This document shows positions 8,366 to 16,808 of a DNA stretch of 64,000 nucleotides, one piece after another. Both the position numbers and the translations under genes were made by a program. Source of the stretch: Devosia ureilytica. Its GTDB lineage: Bacteria > Pseudomonadota > Alphaproteobacteria > Rhizobiales > Devosiaceae. Each line of letters opens with the position of its first letter. Within the stretch, counting starts at the first letter, position 1. The stretch lies in contig NZ_JAMZCU010000008.1 of the NCBI RefSeq assembly GCF_024273195.1, positions 62,001 to 126,000 on the forward strand, in the 5' to 3' direction. The notes beneath the pieces were generated by a model. That model was not told the DNA's origin. It saw nothing but the letters and a program-made list of their open reading frames with translations, and ran no database searches.

Positions 8366-9514
8366 TTGTACCGCGCAGAAGTCCTTTTCAAGGGCAAACC
8401 AGCTGGCATCCTTGAACAGACAGTGACTGGCGGGACGCGCTTCACCTATAACGAGGAATGGACAGGCGACGTCGCCTGCTGCTTCCCCGCGACCCAGCGG
8501 GAACACAACTGGGCAAACGGCCTGCATCCTTTTTTCCAGCACTTGGGGCCGGAAGGATGGCTGCGAGAAAAGCAGGCGCGAGGCGCCCACATCAAGGATG
8601 AGCAGAACGATTTCGCGTTGCTCTTGGCCTACGGCGAAGACTGCATCGGGGCGGTCGGAATACGTCCGCTCGAGGAGACAGACGTACCCAAGATCGAGGA
8701 GGGCGCTCCAACGCCTGGGAGGACGCTCTCCGGCGTACAGAAAAAACTGCTGGTCGCAAAAGAGGGCGATAGGTTCGTCCCTGCGGGTAAGGACGGCCCT
8801 GCCCCCTTTATCGCAAAGTTCAATTCGGAGACTAGAGGATCTTTGGTCCGCAACGAACTTCGCTCGCTTCAGTGGGCGGCAAATATACTCGGCAAGGACG
8901 AGGTGACGCAGTTCAGGACCGCTTATGTTGGAGAAGAGGTAGCGCTGATTGTCACCCGTTTCGACCGGACCGAGAAAGGCGATAAGTTCCGCCTCGAGGA
9001 CTTCGCTCAGGTGCTCGTAAAACCCAGAGGCGTCAACTACGACGGCAAGTACGGGAGCAGCTACGAAGAAGTCGCTCGCGTTATCCGTGAGCATTCCGCC
9101 CGCCCAATCATCGATCTCGACAAGCTCTTTCGGCGCCTCATTGTGTTCGCGGCGCTCGCAAACTGCGATGCACATCTCAAGAATTTTTCGCTTCTGGAAG
9201 CACGGGACGGCCTTCGGCTGTCGCCGGTCTATGACGTCCTGAATACCGCCATCTACGATGATCTCGACAGAAACTTTGGCCTCTCAATCCTTGGCAAGAC
9301 CCGCAACGTCGAAGAGCTAAACGGAGCGCTGTTTCGAAAGTTCGGCGCCGAGATCGGCCTGCAGGAGCGAGCCGTGGAGCTCGCACTTAGCGACCTGAAG
9401 AAGCAGATCGACAAGAACCCCATCAACGTACCATCCGGTGAACCGCCGGATGGCTTTATCAGCCGCTTTGCGGAAGTAGTGAGGAACCAATGCCTGCGTC
9501 TCTTCGAGGAGTAG
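8366..9514 (+). CDS. hipA: HipA-family serine/threonine kinase toxin
   Basis: This 382-residue protein has the HipA N-terminal barrel region (residues 1-100, with GAVGIRPLE) and the HipA C-terminal kinase domain. ATP-binding and catalytic features are present: PFIAKFNSE with the likely ATP lysine, VTRFDR, the catalytic loop ANCDAHLKNFSLL near residue 265, and PVYDVLNT as the metal-binding aspartate. HipA kinases phosphorylate tRNA synthetases such as GltX and slow growth. The only plausible start in frame is TTG at 8366. A good Shine-Dalgarno (AAGGGAG) is spaced for an ATA codon at 8354 instead, which hints at a damaged or non-standard start. The next gene overlaps by 25 bp. Toxin-first order is the reverse of E. 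coli hipBA. Confidence 0.85.
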   Translation: MYRAEVLFKGKPAGILEQTVTGGTRFTYNEEWTGDVACCFPATQREHNWANGLHPFFQHLGPEGWLREKQARGAHIKDEQNDFALLLAYGEDCIGAVGIRPLEETDVPKIEEGAPTPGRTLSGVQKKLLVAKEGDRFVPAGKDGPAPFIAKFNSETRGSLVRNELRSLQWAANILGKDEVTQFRTAYVGEEVALIVTRFDRTEKGDKFRLEDFAQVLVKPRGVNYDGKYGSSYEEVARVIREHSARPIIDLDKLFRRLIVFAALANCDAHLKNFSLLEARDGLRLSPVYDVLNTAIYDDLDRNFGLSILGKTRNVEELNGALFRKFGAEIGLQERAVELALSDLKKQIDKNPINVPSGEPPDGFISRFAEVVRNQCLRLFEE

Positions 9515-10497
9515 AGCTCCTCAATTGGCAAAAGCTTGTCGACGAAGCGGTTGAGCGCCGCAAAGAAGGCGGGATGACCAAGCGCGAGCACGCCGCACTG
9601 GCCGGTGTGAGTGCGCCTACTATGGCTGCCTTCGAGCGCGGCGAGACGACGCTTAGCCTCGCGAAGGCCTTCGACATTCTACGCGTCGTTGGGCTAATGG
9701 ACGAACCCGTCGCTGCCGGCGCGCAGGAGCGGTTCTTGCGGGAGTCCATTGAACGCTGGCAGAGCCTCGTGAAAGACCTGCCCGCCAAGAGCCCGGCCCG
9801 CTTTCCGGATGGCCATTACCGCGTCGACTACTGCTTCGGCGGTGAGCTGAAGACACCGACGATGCGAGAGTTCGAATACATGCTGAGGGAAGTGTCTCGC
9901 ACAAAGTATTCTGGCTGGTCGGTCTTCATGTTCATGACGCGGGAAGAATTCCGCCCCCGCGAGATCGACGGCTCTATCGAAACCTGGCTCCCGCCCAGCG
10001 AGATTGTGGAGCGCACCTTCGATGATGCCGCTCATTGCGATTTCTGGCGCGGAGTGCCATCCGGACGGATGTTTCTTATCCGTGGTTATCAGGAGGACGG
10101 GCAAGAGACGTTCCCTGCCGGAACCGTCTTTGACACCACCTTGCCCATCTGGCGCCTTGGCGAGATTCTTCTGCACGCGAGCAACCTTGCGCAACTACTC
10201 GCCAAGGATGATCCACTCTCGCTAACTGTGAAGCTGCGCGCGCTCTACTCAGGACTTCGCGGGCGCCAACTGAGAAGCTGGGCTAATCCTCTCGCAGGGC
10301 CGATCATGGAAGGCAGGCCGTCCCGCAGCGATGAAGTTTTGCTTGAAACCGAGCTGTCGGTTAAGGACATCAAGGAGGATCTGGCCGCGGTCCTTACGCC
10401 CCTCGTGTCACAACTCTTCGAGCGATTTGACGCCGAAAGCGTCTCCTATGACTTCGTGAAAAGCGAGGTTTCAAAGCTCACGAAGAGTCGTTTCTAG
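9490..10497 (+). CDS. HTH protein with large C-terminal domain, partner of HipA
   Basis: This 335-residue protein starts with an XRE/HipB-like helix-turn-helix at about residues 15-65 (MTKREHAALAGVSAPT, then FERGETTLSLAKAFDIL). HipB antitoxins are normally only about 70-110 residues. Here another 240 residues follow, containing EFEYMLREVSRTKYSGWSVF, AHCDFWRGVPSGRMFLIRGY and a long helical end. That second domain is not assigned to a family here. It begins within the end of hipA (25-bp overlap, GAGGA before the ATG), so the pair is translationally coupled. It is probably both the antitoxin and the operon repressor. The extra domain may add sensing or a second activity. Confidence 0.7.
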   Translation: MPASLRGVELLNWQKLVDEAVERRKEGGMTKREHAALAGVSAPTMAAFERGETTLSLAKAFDILRVVGLMDEPVAAGAQERFLRESIERWQSLVKDLPAKSPARFPDGHYRVDYCFGGELKTPTMREFEYMLREVSRTKYSGWSVFMFMTREEFRPREIDGSIETWLPPSEIVERTFDDAAHCDFWRGVPSGRMFLIRGYQEDGQETFPAGTVFDTTLPIWRLGEILLHASNLAQLLAKDDPLSLTVKLRALYSGLRGRQLRSWANPLAGPIMEGRPSRSDEVLLETELSVKDIKEDLAAVLTPLVSQLFERFDAESVSYDFVKSEVSKLTKSRF

Positions 10498-10935
10498 ATA
10501 TCTGGTCGGACTGACAAGCCGATCGATCCCGATGAGCCTGAAATGGCGCAGCCCCAGTGCGGCGAATGGCAGCTTCGGAGAAGTTTCTGACTGATCTCGA
10601 ACGTCTCCAATGGGGTCGACATCTGCCCGGCAGCAATGCTTTGATTGTGGAACCGTTCCGCCATTTGACATACCTGGTGGGCCGCTTGCTGCCAGAGGCA
10701 GGAGCTAGGCCCGAGCAGGAACAGATCGGGGGCGTCCGATACGGTATTGGCAGATATGAGCCCGCTGTTCGGCACGCGGCCAGCAGGCGCCGCCCGCCCA
10801 ATGTGGGTGAGCGGCAGGCGCGGTGGACGCTGGCAGCATGTCTTTGTCTGCGTACAGCCCCGTCAACAATCCTGTCCGGCCAGGACCAGTCGACAATCAA
10901 CTGATGCCGGCCTGCATGCTGAATGGCGATGGGTC
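10498..10935. other. 438-bp gap after the hip module, no recognisable gene
   Basis: Several short reading frames exist on both strands (for example 10557-10904 plus and 10494-10775 minus), but none shows a domain, a convincing start or steady codon bias, and they overlap one another. The stretch may be decayed coding sequence from the acquired hip island. Nothing can be named. Confidence 0.4.
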
Positions 10936-11547
10936 CTAGTGCCCCATTGCCATTTGATGTTCACAGGTCACGTTGGGATTGAAGGGCATCAAGACGCCGC
11001 TTGGATTGTCGCGAAACGCCCAAACATGCTGATCAAAGTGGGGCGCAAAACCATGTGCCTCATCGGCTGCCGTGTTTGGATCGTCTGCCATTGTGTCCCA
11101 GGTCCGTCCCGCGAACACCGGAGCCGTCGAATTTCCGGCTTTTTTCCAAGCATCTTGAAAAACCAGGTTCTCCACGCCGACAAGCACCAGTGAGCCATCG
11201 GCCTGTGGCTCATAGAGCAGGATTGCCGGCGCCATGAAATCGGTATGTGTGCTGTTGCCGTCGACCCTTGGCTCGGAAGCGGTCAACTGCAGAACTGCCG
11301 GGTTGAGGTAGTGGAGACCCATGGCTCCCCACTCCGGCGGCAATCCCTCCGCGGCGGCGTCGACGCAGTGGCCCGATGGATCCGGCACGTAGCCGCTGGC
11401 CAATGCCACATTCACATCCTGATACTTCTCGGCAGCTGCGCGCACTGCTGCAACGTCCGATGCTTCGTCTGCCCATCCACCCTGCATTCCGATGGCGCTC
11501 AGTGTCATTGACAGCGCTACCAGCAAGGCCGGTGATTTTTCACCCAT
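10936..11547 (-). CDS. Secreted protein of unknown function
   Basis: This 203-residue protein has a signal peptide (MGEKSPALLVALSMTLSA, cleavage near GGWADEA). The mature part holds an ordered set of aromatic and histidine motifs: EKYQDVNVALASGYVPDP, GLHYLNPAVL, DFMAPAILLYEP, VGVENLVFQDAW and PHFDQHVWAFRDNP. The regular histidines could bind a metal, but this is speculation. The ATG at 11547 was chosen because GGGAGG sits 5-9 bases upstream and it opens the signal peptide. No operon partner is visible: the gene is isolated between the hip island and the VOC/regulator pair. Family name not recognised. Confidence 0.75.
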   Translation of the reverse strand: MGEKSPALLVALSMTLSAIGMQGGWADEASDVAAVRAAAEKYQDVNVALASGYVPDPSGHCVDAAAEGLPPEWGAMGLHYLNPAVLQLTASEPRVDGNSTHTDFMAPAILLYEPQADGSLVLVGVENLVFQDAWKKAGNSTAPVFAGRTWDTMADDPNTAADEAHGFAPHFDQHVWAFRDNPSGVLMPFNPNVTCEHQMAMGH

Positions 11548-11798
11548 TCCATCCTCCCTACAATGCAATGATTGCCGGGAACGCTCGGAAAACTGGTTAC
11601 TGCTAAAGAAGACTGGTCATTCCCGCTACGTCCCGGAGGACAGGGGCATCATCCCTGCCCGCCAAAATTCTACTCCCATGAACGGGAGAGGGGAAGCTGG
11701 ACTTCTTGCCAGGGTTCCACAGTCCGCGCACCGATCGCCAGGCGAGGGTCGCGGCAAGGGAGCCTTGGGGATAGCGGCTATCGGACGTGTCGGGGCGT

Positions 11799-12197
11799 TC
11801 AGTTGGGCTTGGGGCTGGCCATCACTTCCCAGACATTGCCTTCGCTGTCTTCGAAATAGGCGGAATAGCCCCATTCGGATTCAGTGCCGGGGGTGATGAT
11901 CAGGCCGCCGGCCACCAGCACGCGTTCGAGGATGGCGTCGACAGCTTCAGGGCTTTCGGCCTTGTGGCTGAGGACGAAGCCGGGCGTGCCTTCAAGGCTT
12001 TCGGGCTTGCCGGCGGTCTGGGCGATCTGGTCGCGCGGGAACAGCACGAAGGAGAACTTGTCGTCAAAAAAGAAAGCGACGTGATCCTCGCCGGCGCCGA
12101 TCTGGTCGTCCGCGATGTCGAACAGGGCCCGATAGAAGGCAAAGGCGCGCTCAAGATCATCGACGCCCACGGTGATAATGGAGATTTCAGGCTTCAT
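11799..12197 (-). CDS. VOC (glyoxalase/bleomycin resistance) family protein
   Basis: This 132-residue protein has the vicinal-oxygen-chelate fold pattern: MKPEISIITVGVDDLERAFAF at the start, AFFFDDKFSFVLFPR in the middle, and GYSAYFEDSEGNVWEVM near the end, where the last Glu is the usual metal ligand. The substrate cannot be inferred. It lies 3 bp after the response-regulator gene, so the two are probably co-transcribed. Between this gene and the secreted-protein gene (11548-11798) nothing recognisable is seen. Confidence 0.85.
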   Translation of the reverse strand: MKPEISIITVGVDDLERAFAFYRALFDIADDQIGAGEDHVAFFFDDKFSFVLFPRDQIAQTAGKPESLEGTPGFVLSHKAESPEAVDAILERVLVAGGLIITPGTESEWGYSAYFEDSEGNVWEVMASPKPN

Positions 12198-12200
12198 AAC

Positions 12201-12872
12201 TCAGGCCTTGTCGCCGCCGGTGGAGAAGAGGGCTTCAAACTGACCGTCCTCGATGCGGGCGGCGGCAATCACCGCCTGGGTGCGGCTATCGACATCGAGC
12301 TTTTGCAGGATGGCCGAGACGTGTGCCTTGACGGTGGCCTCGGAAATCGAGAGTTCGTAGGCGATCTGCTTGTTCATCAGCCCGTCGCTGAGCATCATCA
12401 GGACGCGCACCTGCTGGGGCGTGAGGGTGGAGAGGCGCTTCATGAGCGCGGTATGATCATCCTCGCCGCCCAGCGTGGTGCCGACCGGCACGAATACCTC
12501 GCCCGAGAGCACGGTTTCGATGGCACGGCGGATTTCGGTGGGGCCGACGGATTTGTGCAGATAGCCAGCGGCGCCCAGCTCAAAAGCCCGGCGGACCACC
12601 GTGGCATCCTCGACAGCGGAAATGATCATCACCGGGATATCGGGATATTGCGCGCGCAGCAGCAAGAGGCCGGAAAAGCCCCGCACGCCGGGCATGTTGA
12701 GATCGAGCAGGACCAGGTCACAATCGCGGTCGGTGTCGAGCGCCGCGCTTAGGCTGGTGAGGTCCCCGGCTTCTTCCACATTCACCGTGGCATCGCCCCC
12801 CGCCAGTGTCTGCCGCAGGGCAGCCCGGAACAGGGGATGATCGTCTACGATGATGATGCGGCGGCGCGTCAT
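12201..12872 (-). CDS. NarL/FixJ-type response regulator
   Basis: This 223-residue regulator has a receiver domain (residues 1 to about 125: RRRIIIVDDHPLFRAAL, phospho-acceptor Asp in LVLLDLNMPGV, and later HKSVGPTEI with the conserved Lys) followed by a LuxR-type helix-turn-helix (LTPQQVRVLMMLSDGLMNKQ, then ELSISEATVKAHVSAI). The start MTRRRIIIV was chosen because receiver domains begin there; the frame opens 27 codons upstream without support. No sensor kinase gene is adjacent, so it is an orphan regulator here. It is divergent from podJ and shares a 176-bp intergenic region with it. Confidence 0.9.
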   Translation of the reverse strand: MTRRRIIIVDDHPLFRAALRQTLAGGDATVNVEEAGDLTSLSAALDTDRDCDLVLLDLNMPGVRGFSGLLLLRAQYPDIPVMIISAVEDATVVRRAFELGAAGYLHKSVGPTEIRRAIETVLSGEVFVPVGTTLGGEDDHTALMKRLSTLTPQQVRVLMMLSDGLMNKQIAYELSISEATVKAHVSAILQKLDVDSRTQAVIAAARIEDGQFEALFSTGGDKA

Positions 12873-12956
12873 GAATTTGAACCTGTGTCTGAGGGTCGGT
12901 TGCGGACCTGAATCGCACGGATTTCCGGCCGTCGCCCTTGCATATTGCGACAATGC

Positions 12957-12971
12957 TTAACGGGTTCTTTA
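12957..12971. promoter_or_regulatory. CtrA-like box upstream of podJ
   Basis: TTAA, seven bases, then TTTA (followed by C) matches the alphaproteobacterial CtrA consensus TTAA-N7-TTAAC at all but one position. It lies about 80 bp upstream of podJ. GANTC (CcrM methylation) sites lie at 12910-12914 and 13010-13014 in the same intergenic region. Cell-cycle control is inferred from these matches. Confidence 0.4.
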
Positions 12972-13048
12972 CCATGTTTTCCCAAGAGTGAGGTTTATAC
13001 CTTCGTGTTGAATCGCGAGGGGTCCGTCTATTTTGACAGGGACCAGCC

Positions 13049-16000
13049 ATGCCCCGCGCGTACAGTCACTCAGATTACCCTGACACAGCCCAAGATCCTG
13101 GCGCTGGTGAGTGGCAGGCTTTGCGCGGCGAGCTGGTCGCCTTGCTCGACAAGGTCGAGAGCCATTACGGGCAGGTGGAACCCGAACCCGCAGCGCCGGC
13201 CATGACCGGGTTGGCGCAACGCGTGCGCCATCTGCGCGATCAGGTCGGGGTTCCCGAACCCACAAATCGCCGCCGCGAGGCCCTGCGTACAGTCAAGCGC
13301 GCCGTGGACCGGTTCAGCGAGCGCGATGCGCATCTGTCCGACATCGACGACGCGAACGATCTGACTTCGGCCATTGCCGAGATCCGCAGCCGCCAGGGCG
13401 CGGCGCCAATGCCTATGCGCCGCGCCAATGACATGCCCGAAATCCGCGAGCTGGGAAGCCTGGTGGGTGGCATGAGCCAGCGGCTGGAACGGCTGGAGGG
13501 CGAGCTCAAATCGCAGCGATCCAGCGCCGGACATGTGCGCGAAGTGGCCAGCCAGGTCGAACAGCTGACCCAGGTGGTGGAACTGCTTGCAGGCGCCGTG
13601 GGCGAAACCGGCCAGGTCAAGCGCCTCGAAGCCCAGATTGCCGCCATTGGCGCGATGATCGAAGAAGCGCCGCGCAATGATCTGTCGACACTCAACGCGC
13701 GGCTCGACGATGTGTCGGCCACGGTTGGCAAGCTGGCCGAATTGCAGGCCCAGCAGATGGAGCGCGAAATTGCGCGCGACCAGCGCCGCAATGCCGAAAG
13801 CAAGAGTGACGCCGCAACGACGCCGATGCCGGCGATGCAGGGCATCGAAGACAGCGTGCGCAATGTCTATGACCGGATCGACGCCATCGAGCGCTCGGTG
13901 GCGATGTCGTCGGGGGATTTCGAGCGCCTGACCAATGCCATGGCGAGCTTCACCCAGACCATCCAGGATGGCGGCGGCGCGCCAGGCGTTCTGGCCGATC
14001 AGATCGAGGCCCTGGTGAGCCGGCTTGATGACGCCGGCGGCAATGCCGACGTTGCAGCGCTCAAGGCCGAGATGGCCAGCCTGCGCAATGCCGTTTTGCA
14101 GGGCATGGAGCCGCGTTTTTCCAAGATCGAAGACCAGATCGAGGCGCTCGGCGCTCGGATCGTGCCGGTCGATACCAAGGCAGTGGAAAGCCAGCTCAAG
14201 TTGCTGATGGACCGCATGGACGATGCGGGCGCCCAGCTGGACGGGTTGGCGCGGCTCTATAATGCCGATGAACGGCCCGACCTGGAATCGCTGGCCAATA
14301 TGGCGGCGGAGCGCGCCAGCGAGGCGGTGAGCCGCAAGGCTGCGGCGCCGGTGGCCGTGTTTGGCCCCGAAAGCCTCAAGAGCATCGAGGACCGGCTGAC
14401 CGGACTGATCAAATCGGCCGGCAAGACGCCTGATTACGAACAATTGGCGGATCTCGTCGCCGCACGCACCTCCGAGGCGATGCGGGCGCCGGCCGGGGGC
14501 GGGTTGAGCGAAGAGGGCATGGACGCGCTCGAAAAGCGCATGACGGCCCTGTTCAACACTGCCGGCAAGGATACCGCGGAGCGCCTGACCCGGCTTGAGG
14601 CCGTGCTGGCCGGCAAGAGCGACCCTGCGCCAGCCGCCAAGGCCGAAGCAAGAACCGCGCCGATGGCCAAGCCGGCTGCCGCTGCACCGGTCGATCAGTT
14701 CGCACAGGCGCTTGCGGCTGAAGAACCGCAAAGCGACAAGCTCGACGCCATCATGGCGAGCCTGATCAAGGACCAGCGGGACACCATGCCCGCCAATCCC
14801 GGCATCGAGGCGCCGCTGGTCGACAAGGGTTTTGGCGACAAGGGTCCGGTGCGTTCGGCCCTGGCAGGCAAGATCAATGCTGCCGAGGCCCCCGCACCGC
14901 GCACTGAAAAGCCGATGGCAACGCCTGATATTGCCGCTTTCGACCTCACCCAGGCCGAGCGCCCGCCGCGGCCACGGTCGAGCTTTGCCGAACCGGACAA
15001 TGACCCGTTTGCGCCTGCGGTTCGCCCGCAGACCGAAGGGCCGGTCGAAACCGTCGCCTCCTCGAGCACCAGCACATTCGTTGCCGCGGCCCGGCGGGCC
15101 CAGCGCGCCAAGCAGGACGAAGCACAGACATCGGACGGCGGTTCGCTGATGGCCAAGGCCCTGGCCCGGGTGCGCTCGCGCAAGGAGCCCAGCCCGACCG
15201 AGCCTGCGCCGGTGGCCCCAGCGCGGGCCGTTCGGCAGAAGGACAAACCGGCCAAGGAGGCGATTGCCGCTCCGGTTGCCGCCAGCGTCGCCCCGCCCCT
15301 GCCCGAGCCGGATGCGGCTGCGCCAAGCTTTCTCGCGCGCAACCGTCGCCCGCTGCTGTTGGCCGCCACACTCATCGCCGTGTCGATGCTGGCGCTTAAC
15401 CTTGTCATGCAGCGCACCGGATCGAACGCGCCGAACGTCGAGAGCGCGCCAGCCGTGACCGAGAACCCGGCGCCGTCCGATGATCAGTCGGCGGTGGTGC
15501 CGCCCCGCGTCATCGACATGGTGGACGTGACCGCAACCGGTTCGATCAATCCGGGCGAGCCGATGAGCTTTGCCCGCTCCAGCGCCTTGGCAAGCTCGAC
15601 GCCGTTGCCGCCCACGCTCAAGGCCGAAGGCGGGCGCATTGCCATTGCCACAGCCGATCCGGTTGCCGCACCGGAGGTCACGGGATCGATTGGCGCGCCG
15701 ACGCCGGGCACTGATAGCCTGCCCGAAACCTACGACCTGCCACCCGAGGCCATTGGGCCCATCGAATTGCGCGAAGCAGCTGCCGGTGGCAGTGCACAGG
15801 CCCAGTTCGAAGTGGCCGCCATTTTTGGCGAAGGCCGGGCACTGGCCAAGGACCTTGAACAATCAGCGCGCTGGTATGAGCGTTCAGCGGCGCAGGGCTT
15901 CGTGCCCGCGCAGTATCGCCTGGGCAATCTCTATGAGATGGGCTCGGGCGTCGACAAGAACCTGGAACAAGCGCGGCTCTGGTATCAGCGGAGTGCCGAA

Positions 16001-16585
16001 GCCGGCAACCGCATGGCCATGCACAATCTGGCCGCCCTTTATGCCGGTGGCGAGATGGGCGAGCAGCAGTTCGAGCTGGCCGCCGAATGGTTCGCCAAGG
16101 CGGCCGAGCACGGCATGACCGACAGTCAGTTCAACCTGGGCATGCTCTATGCCCGCGGACTGGGCGTCGAACAGGATTTCGAGCAGTCGTTCAAATGGTT
16201 CTCGCTGGCAGCCCGGAGTGGCGACCAGGATGCGGCCAAGGCCCGCGATGACATTGCCAAGTCGCTTTCTGCAGAGGCTGTTGACCGGGTCGGTGACGCG
16301 ATCGCAACCTGGAAACTGCAGCCGTTTGACCTGGCGGCCAATTTTGCCCCCATCGGCACCTGGTCGAGCAATTTCGACGCCGGTGAAGCGATTACCAATA
16401 CCGAGGTGATTGCCAAGGTGCAGCAGGCGCTGGGCAAGCTGGGCTTTGACATCGGCACACCCGACGGCGTGGCTGGCCCCAAAACCCGCGACGCCATCCG
16501 CGCCTTTGAAAAGGCCACTGGCATGAGCGAAATCGGCGCGATCAATCCACGGCTTCTGGCAGTTCTGGGTAGCCAGCCCGTTTAA
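13049..16585 (+). CDS. podJ: PodJ-like polar organelle/localization factor
   Basis: This 1178-residue protein has the PodJ architecture. The long cytoplasmic part is rich in coiled-coil (roughly residues 15-540), then Pro/Ala-rich and disordered to about 760. One membrane segment follows at about 766-787 (PLLLAATLIAVSMLALNLV). The periplasmic part carries Sel1-type TPR repeats (about 906-1070, with QARLWYQRSAEAGNRMAMH) and a C-terminal peptidoglycan-binding domain (KLGFDIGTPDGVAGPKTRDA) near 1130-1150. PodJ marks the new cell pole and recruits division, pili or growth factors in alphaproteobacteria. A strong terminator follows at 16691, so it is monocistronic. The large reading frame on the other strand here is an artefact of codon bias. 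Confidence 0.88.
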   Translation: MPRAYSHSDYPDTAQDPGAGEWQALRGELVALLDKVESHYGQVEPEPAAPAMTGLAQRVRHLRDQVGVPEPTNRRREALRTVKRAVDRFSERDAHLSDIDDANDLTSAIAEIRSRQGAAPMPMRRANDMPEIRELGSLVGGMSQRLERLEGELKSQRSSAGHVREVASQVEQLTQVVELLAGAVGETGQVKRLEAQIAAIGAMIEEAPRNDLSTLNARLDDVSATVGKLAELQAQQMEREIARDQRRNAESKSDAATTPMPAMQGIEDSVRNVYDRIDAIERSVAMSSGDFERLTNAMASFTQTIQDGGGAPGVLADQIEALVSRLDDAGGNADVAALKAEMASLRNAVLQGMEPRFSKIEDQIEALGARIVPVDTKAVESQLKLLMDRMDDAGAQLDGLARLYNADERPDLESLANMAAERASEAVSRKAAAPVAVFGPESLKSIEDRLTGLIKSAGKTPDYEQLADLVAARTSEAMRAPAGGGLSEEGMDALEKRMTALFNTAGKDTAERLTRLEAVLAGKSDPAPAAKAEARTAPMAKPAAAAPVDQFAQALAAEEPQSDKLDAIMASLIKDQRDTMPANPGIEAPLVDKGFGDKGPVRSALAGKINAAEAPAPRTEKPMATPDIAAFDLTQAERPPRPRSSFAEPDNDPFAPAVRPQTEGPVETVASSSTSTFVAAARRAQRAKQDEAQTSDGGSLMAKALARVRSRKEPSPTEPAPVAPARAVRQKDKPAKEAIAAPVAASVAPPLPEPDAAAPSFLARNRRPLLLAATLIAVSMLALNLVMQRTGSNAPNVESAPAVTENPAPSDDQSAVVPPRVIDMVDVTATGSINPGEPMSFARSSALASSTPLPPTLKAEGGRIAIATADPVAAPEVTGSIGAPTPGTDSLPETYDLPPEAIGPIELREAAAGGSAQAQFEVAAIFGEGRALAKDLEQSARWYERSAAQGFVPAQYRLGNLYEMGSGVDKNLEQARLWYQRSAEAGNRMAMHNLAALYAGGEMGEQQFELAAEWFAKAAEHGMTDSQFNLGMLYARGLGVEQDFEQSFKWFSLAARSGDQDAAKARDDIAKSLSAEAVDRVGDAIATWKLQPFDLAANFAPIGTWSSNFDAGEAITNTEVIAKVQQALGKLGFDIGTPDGVAGPKTRDAIRAFEKATGMSEIGAINPRLLAVLGSQPV

Positions 16586-16610
16586 GGCCTTGTTTGGTCG
16601 CGCTTCTGGT

Positions 16611-16629
16611 CCTCGGATCAAGTCCGAGG
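16611..16629. repeat. Palindromic repeat, first hairpin of a pair after podJ
   Basis: CCTCGGA-TCAAG-TCCGAGG, a perfect 7-bp stem with a TCAAG loop. The same design recurs at 23963-23985, 24020-24042 and 31341-31363, always in intergenic DNA close to a gene end. The partner hairpin is the terminator at 16691. Confidence 0.65.
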
Positions 16630-16690
16630 GGCAAAACCGGGGCCACTGCTGCTGGAACGCTCCAGACATTCCAAGATGTTTGACAGCGTC

Positions 16691-16724
16691 ATGGCCCGGA
16701 CGTAAGCCCGGGCCATAATTTTTT
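16691..16724 (+). terminator. Rho-independent terminator of podJ
   Basis: Perfect 9-bp stem (ATGGCCCGG / CCGGGCCAT) with an 8-nt loop, followed by AA and a run of six T. It lies about 105 bp after the podJ stop. Its core (CCGG, TAAG loop, CCGGG) looks like a member of the paired palindromic repeat family, so a repeat seems to have been adopted as a terminator. Confidence 0.8.
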
Positions 16725-16808
16725 CGCCCGAGCGGCCGGGCCTTACCTCTTGTTGACGGACCATCCATTAGGATGGGCCGCGCAACGTTGTTACGGGACC
16801 TGAAGATC

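Noticed and set aside
9490..10497. Ordinary HipB antitoxin
   Set aside because: The HTH region fits, but the protein is about three times longer than HipB, so it was described as an HTH protein with an unassigned extra domain.
10494..10904. Short frames on both strands after the hip module, considered as transposase or resolvase remnants
   Set aside because: No catalytic motif, no terminal inverted repeats, and the frames overlap each other; left as an unannotated gap.
13070..15862. A 930-codon open frame on the minus strand opposite podJ
   Set aside because: It is antisense to a protein with clear PodJ domains; long antisense frames are expected in GC-rich genes. Its translation is rich in His, Gly and Arg and has no domain.
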